From the NCBI RefSeq assembly GCF_004137345.1, contig NZ_SDWV01000023.1:20995-84994 (forward strand): a DNA stretch of 64,000 bases, in the 5' to 3' direction. The notes under the pieces are model-generated. The model saw only the letters and a program-made list of their open reading frames with translations. It was not told the DNA's origin and searched no databases. Below, piece after piece: positions 62,601 to 64,000 of the stretch. This stretch comes from Nocardioides zhouii. GTDB taxonomy: Bacteria > Actinomycetota > Actinomycetes > Propionibacteriales > Nocardioidaceae. Within the stretch, counting starts at the first letter, position 1. Each line of letters starts with the position of its first letter. Position numbers and translations under genes: made by a program.

Positions 62601-63046
62601 CGCTGGACGGCGTAGGAGCTGAAGAGTCCCGCCAGCCGGCGCGCGACGGCGTAGCGCCGCGCGGAGCGCTCGTCAGTCGGGTCGCCGTGCCCGAGGTGAC
62701 GGCTGAGGTCGGAGAAGCCGGGTTCGTCGAGGCAGCCGTCGATGACCTCGAGCAGCGGCCAGGCCAGCCGGTCGGGGCTCCACGGATCTTCGGCATCGCG
62801 GTCGAGCAGCATCGAGACGAGCGAGTGGGGCGTCACGAAGTCGACGCCCGCGCACACCCCGTCGCCACCACGCGCGCCCACTCCCAGGCGGTGCGACAGC
62901 CGTTGCGTGAGCCAACGCTCGACGCCGCGGGCGGGCACGACCACGACCTCGCGGGCGAACGGGTCGGCGAGCGGGGTGACCAGCAGGTCCGCCAGGCCGT
63001 CGGCGAGCGCGTCGGTCCGCTCGGCGGTGTGCAGGTGCAGGGTCAC
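59696..63046 (-). CDS. recC: Exodeoxyribonuclease V gamma subunit RecC
   Basis: An 1116-residue inactive helicase-like subunit that recognises Chi and splits strands. Seen: VVVPARGVERWLTQRLSHRLG near the N-terminus, a RecC signature; ILVMCPDIETYAPLI; VVCLVGLDDGVFPRLE; and a C-terminal nuclease-like fold without the catalytic Asp set. GTG 63046 is the only start giving the standard beginning. It is the promoter-proximal gene of recCBD. A recBCD system rather than AdnAB alone is usual in some Nocardioidaceae; Chi sequence here is unknown. Confidence 0.94.
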   Translation of the reverse strand: MTLHLHTAERTDALADGLADLLVTPLADPFAREVVVVPARGVERWLTQRLSHRLGVGARGGDGVCAGVDFVTPHSLVSMLLDRDAEDPWSPDRLAWPLLEVIDGCLDEPGFSDLSRHLGHGDPTDERSARRYAVARRLAGLFSSYAVQRPQLVRDWRAGDDTDGDGVPLATDLRWQAELWRRLVDRVEAPAPDVRHATTLARLAAGDAGLDLPGRLSLFGHTRLPVTEVELLRALGEQRDVHLWLPQPSPVLWAALAPTALVGPVARGEDGSAGVVEHPLLASLGRDSRELRRTLGELETEQLAAGFADPTTLLGWLQADLRANRSPDPATIASRVRAHTDLSVQVHACHGTARQVDVLREVLVGLLQDDPTLEPRDILVMCPDIETYAPLISAGFGLADVTHEDVGHPAHRLRVRLADRSPGATNPLLGVAADLVELAAGRMAATAVLDLAATEPVRARFGFTDDHLERMARWVDQAAIRWGYDRDHRGAFGLDLDANTWLAGLERVLLGAAMSGDGHRFVRTTLPLDDVGDGDLDLVGSFVEMVDRLHTFVRAAADATSVADWTDALGRAVHGLTASSSDDAWRVAQFDRELARISAGVGDHETRLRHADVRALLRHRLRGRPTRSNFRTGTLTVCTMVPMRSVPHRVVCLVGLDDGVFPRLESVDGDDVLARRPLTGERDVRSEDRQLLLDAIGAATETLVITYAGRGEHTNDDKPPAVPLGELLDTLDRTSAAAVRPDVVVHHPLQPFDEANLTAGALVHDLDRPFSFDRTALAGARAARAPQPAPRALVPGLLPAPEVVEEVSLADLQEFFAHPVRSFLRHRLRITTPYDVDETKDAIPITLDGLEKWDVGDRLVRDVLTGGDPQAAMLAEQLRGLLPPEDLGAAMLTDIVTRVRPLVEAAVPLRAGPVRTLDVDIDLGDRRLTGTVGNVFGNNLVAVSYSSLGAKHRLAAWLDALALAAGRTDENWTAHTIGRWGRSGRRALVGPMTAEDARTHLRSLVDVMERGQREPLPLPVKTSLAFAEEHEIGAQGQADPDAKAAAEWVTPRFNETGFPKEDGDQWHVRAWGESAPYDLLAAPLLPGEEGEAPHRLGHYALRVWSPLLSHELVRAI

Positions 63047-63107
63047 GCGGCCACCCTATGAGCGCCGACCGACACGAGCGCGCGGCCGTCCCCAGCCGGC
63101 CCGCCGG

Positions 63108-63860
63108 TCAGCGGTACTCGGGGTTGGGGTGGTCGGGGTCGGAGAGGTCCCAGTTGCGGGTGCTGTTGCCGTGGGCCGGGATGCCGCCGGCGTCCTTCAG
63201 GCCGCGGGCCGCGTGCAGCATGTTCCACGCGGCGAAGACCGTGTTGCGGGTCGTCCAGTGGTTCTGCGCGCCCCGGTCGTCGTCGAGGTACGACGGCCCG
63301 GGCCCGGCCTCGCCGTTCCAGTAGGCGTCGACCTGCGGCGGGATGGTGAAGCCAATGTGGCTCAGGGCGTAGAGCATCTGCGCCGCACAGTGCTTGCCGC
63401 CGTCCTCGTTGCCGGTGATCACGACGCCGCCGACCTTGCCGTAGTAGCTCCACTGGCCGGCGGCGTTGACCTCGCCGGACCAGCCGTAGAGCCGCTCGAT
63501 CGCCAGCCGGGTCTGCGAGGACTGGTCGCCCAGCCAGATCGGTGTGGCCAGGATGACGATGTCGGCCGGCGCGACGAGGGTGCGGTAGATGTCGGGGAAG
63601 TCGTCGATCTCCCAGCCGTGCTCGCGCATGTCGGGCATGACGCCGGGCGGGATGACGTGGTCGACCAGGCGTACGACGTCGACACTGGCGCCGACCCCCT
63701 CGAGCACCCGCCGACTGATCTCCAGGAGACCGTCGGTGTGGCTCGGAGCAGGGGAGCGCTTGAGGGTGCCGTTGAGGATGACGACCCGCAAGTCGTCGTA
63801 GCCGGTCGTTGCCGCGGCAACCTCTGCGTCGATGAACGTTGCCACGCTGTCGGGGATCAT
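63108..63860 (-). CDS. NAD(P)H/FMN-dependent flavodoxin-fold oxidoreductase
   Basis: A 250-residue flavodoxin-fold protein. Seen: VVILNGTLKRSPAPSHTDGL, the FMN phosphate loop of the NADPH-dependent FMN reductase type; VILATPIWLGDQSSQTRLAIERLYGW; and VVITGNEDGGKHCAAQML. It probably reduces quinones or FMN using NADPH, protecting against oxidative stress. The C-terminal 60 residues (NTVFAAWNMLHAARGLKDAGGIPAHGN) are typical for the group. It starts at ATG 63860 and ends 62 bp before recC, on the same strand. Confidence 0.85.
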   Translation of the reverse strand: MIPDSVATFIDAEVAAATTGYDDLRVVILNGTLKRSPAPSHTDGLLEISRRVLEGVGASVDVVRLVDHVIPPGVMPDMREHGWEIDDFPDIYRTLVAPADIVILATPIWLGDQSSQTRLAIERLYGWSGEVNAAGQWSYYGKVGGVVITGNEDGGKHCAAQMLYALSHIGFTIPPQVDAYWNGEAGPGPSYLDDDRGAQNHWTTRNTVFAAWNMLHAARGLKDAGGIPAHGNSTRNWDLSDPDHPNPEYR

Positions 63861-63928
63861 TCCGCGAGCCTAGGAGGAAGAAGGGCCCCGGTGTGGTGCT
63901 GAGTCCTTACGGTCTTCTTGCGCACGAC

Positions 63929-63960
63929 GGCCGGCCATCCGTGCGTGACGGAGGCCGGCC
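63929..63960 (+). terminator. Strong hairpin near window end
   Basis: GGCCGGCC (63929-63936), one bulged A, TCCGT, loop GCGTG, ACGGA, then GGCCGGCC (63953-63960): a 13-bp stem. No T-run follows. Its gene is not visible in the window; direction is not known, so the plus strand is nominal. Confidence 0.5.
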
Positions 63961-63964
63961 GATG

Positions 63965-63997
<33 letters not shown>

Positions 63998-64000
63998 GAG

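Noticed and set aside
59600..63061. 1153-residue open frame antisense to recC
   Set aside because: Composition-biased shadow; recC on the other strand has clear family motifs throughout.

Overview
The window is very GC-rich (roughly 70% or more), densely packed and rich in GTG starts and 4-bp ATGA/GTGA overlaps. Gene content (F420-type nitroreductase-family protein, MenB, WS/DGAT wax/triacylglycerol synthase, MMPL exporter, TadA with its actinobacterial partner protein, RecBCD) points to an actinobacterium, most likely Nocardioidaceae (Nocardioides-like). That placement is inferred from gene content and recall, not from a marker-gene comparison. No rRNA, CRISPR array, transposase or phage gene was seen. 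No stretch longer than about 300 bases lacks a gene; the largest gaps are about 130-200 bases and hold promoters, hairpins or repeats.

Layout. 1-6.5 kb: a cut-off HAD phosphatase, a TetR-MMPL efflux pair with a palindromic operator, a membrane-fused spermidine-synthase-like protein, a zinc alcohol dehydrogenase and tRNA-Ser(CGA). 6.6-11.4 kb: a three-gene glycerolipid operon (PlsB-like acyltransferase, HAD-PlsC fusion, WS/DGAT). 11.5-13.8 kb: GNAT acetyltransferase, tadA and its partner, upp. 13.9-28.1 kb: a large sugar island. A LacI regulator faces an operon for L-rhamnose ABC import, mutarotase, isomerase, aldolase-dehydrogenase fusion and kinase, then a tiny LuxR-type HTH protein and lutABC. 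Together these can take L-rhamnose to DHAP plus L-lactate and then pyruvate. 28.1-29.2 kb: a broken AbiEi/DUF559-like gene bracketed by inverted copies of a 45-bp palindromic element. 29.2-34.1 kb: pntAB, a VIT1/CCC1 transporter, an acyl-CoA dehydrogenase. 34.2-38.6 kb: two tandem paralogous soluble histidine kinases and a sirtuin.

38.7-41.7 kb: a tightly coupled triad of N-formylglutamate-amidohydrolase-like protein, DUF1704/QEGLA (MATCAP-like) HExxxH metalloprotein and glutathione-synthase-like ATP-grasp ligase. This is the best candidate for an under-described system: a ligase plus a possible carboxypeptidase that could add and remove an amino acid. 42-44 kb: an MBL hydrolase and a secreted protein of unknown family. 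44.1-49.8 kb: a large two-cyclase-domain/AAA/TPR protein with the architecture of mammalian soluble adenylyl cyclase, divergent from an MFS protein ending in a cyclic-nucleotide-binding domain: a plausible cNMP signalling pair. 49.8-54.5 kb: sterol-desaturase family protein, MenB, deazaflavin-dependent oxidoreductase, MFS transporter, ACT-domain protein. 54.6-63.0 kb: the recCBD operon. The window ends with a flavodoxin-fold oxidoreductase, a strong hairpin and a 31-base poly-G run that looks artefactual.

A recurring theme is long-armed inverted repeats of mutually unrelated sequence in gene tails and gaps (11.4, 12.0, 13.8, 28.1 with 29.1, and a five-copy array at 53.8 kb).
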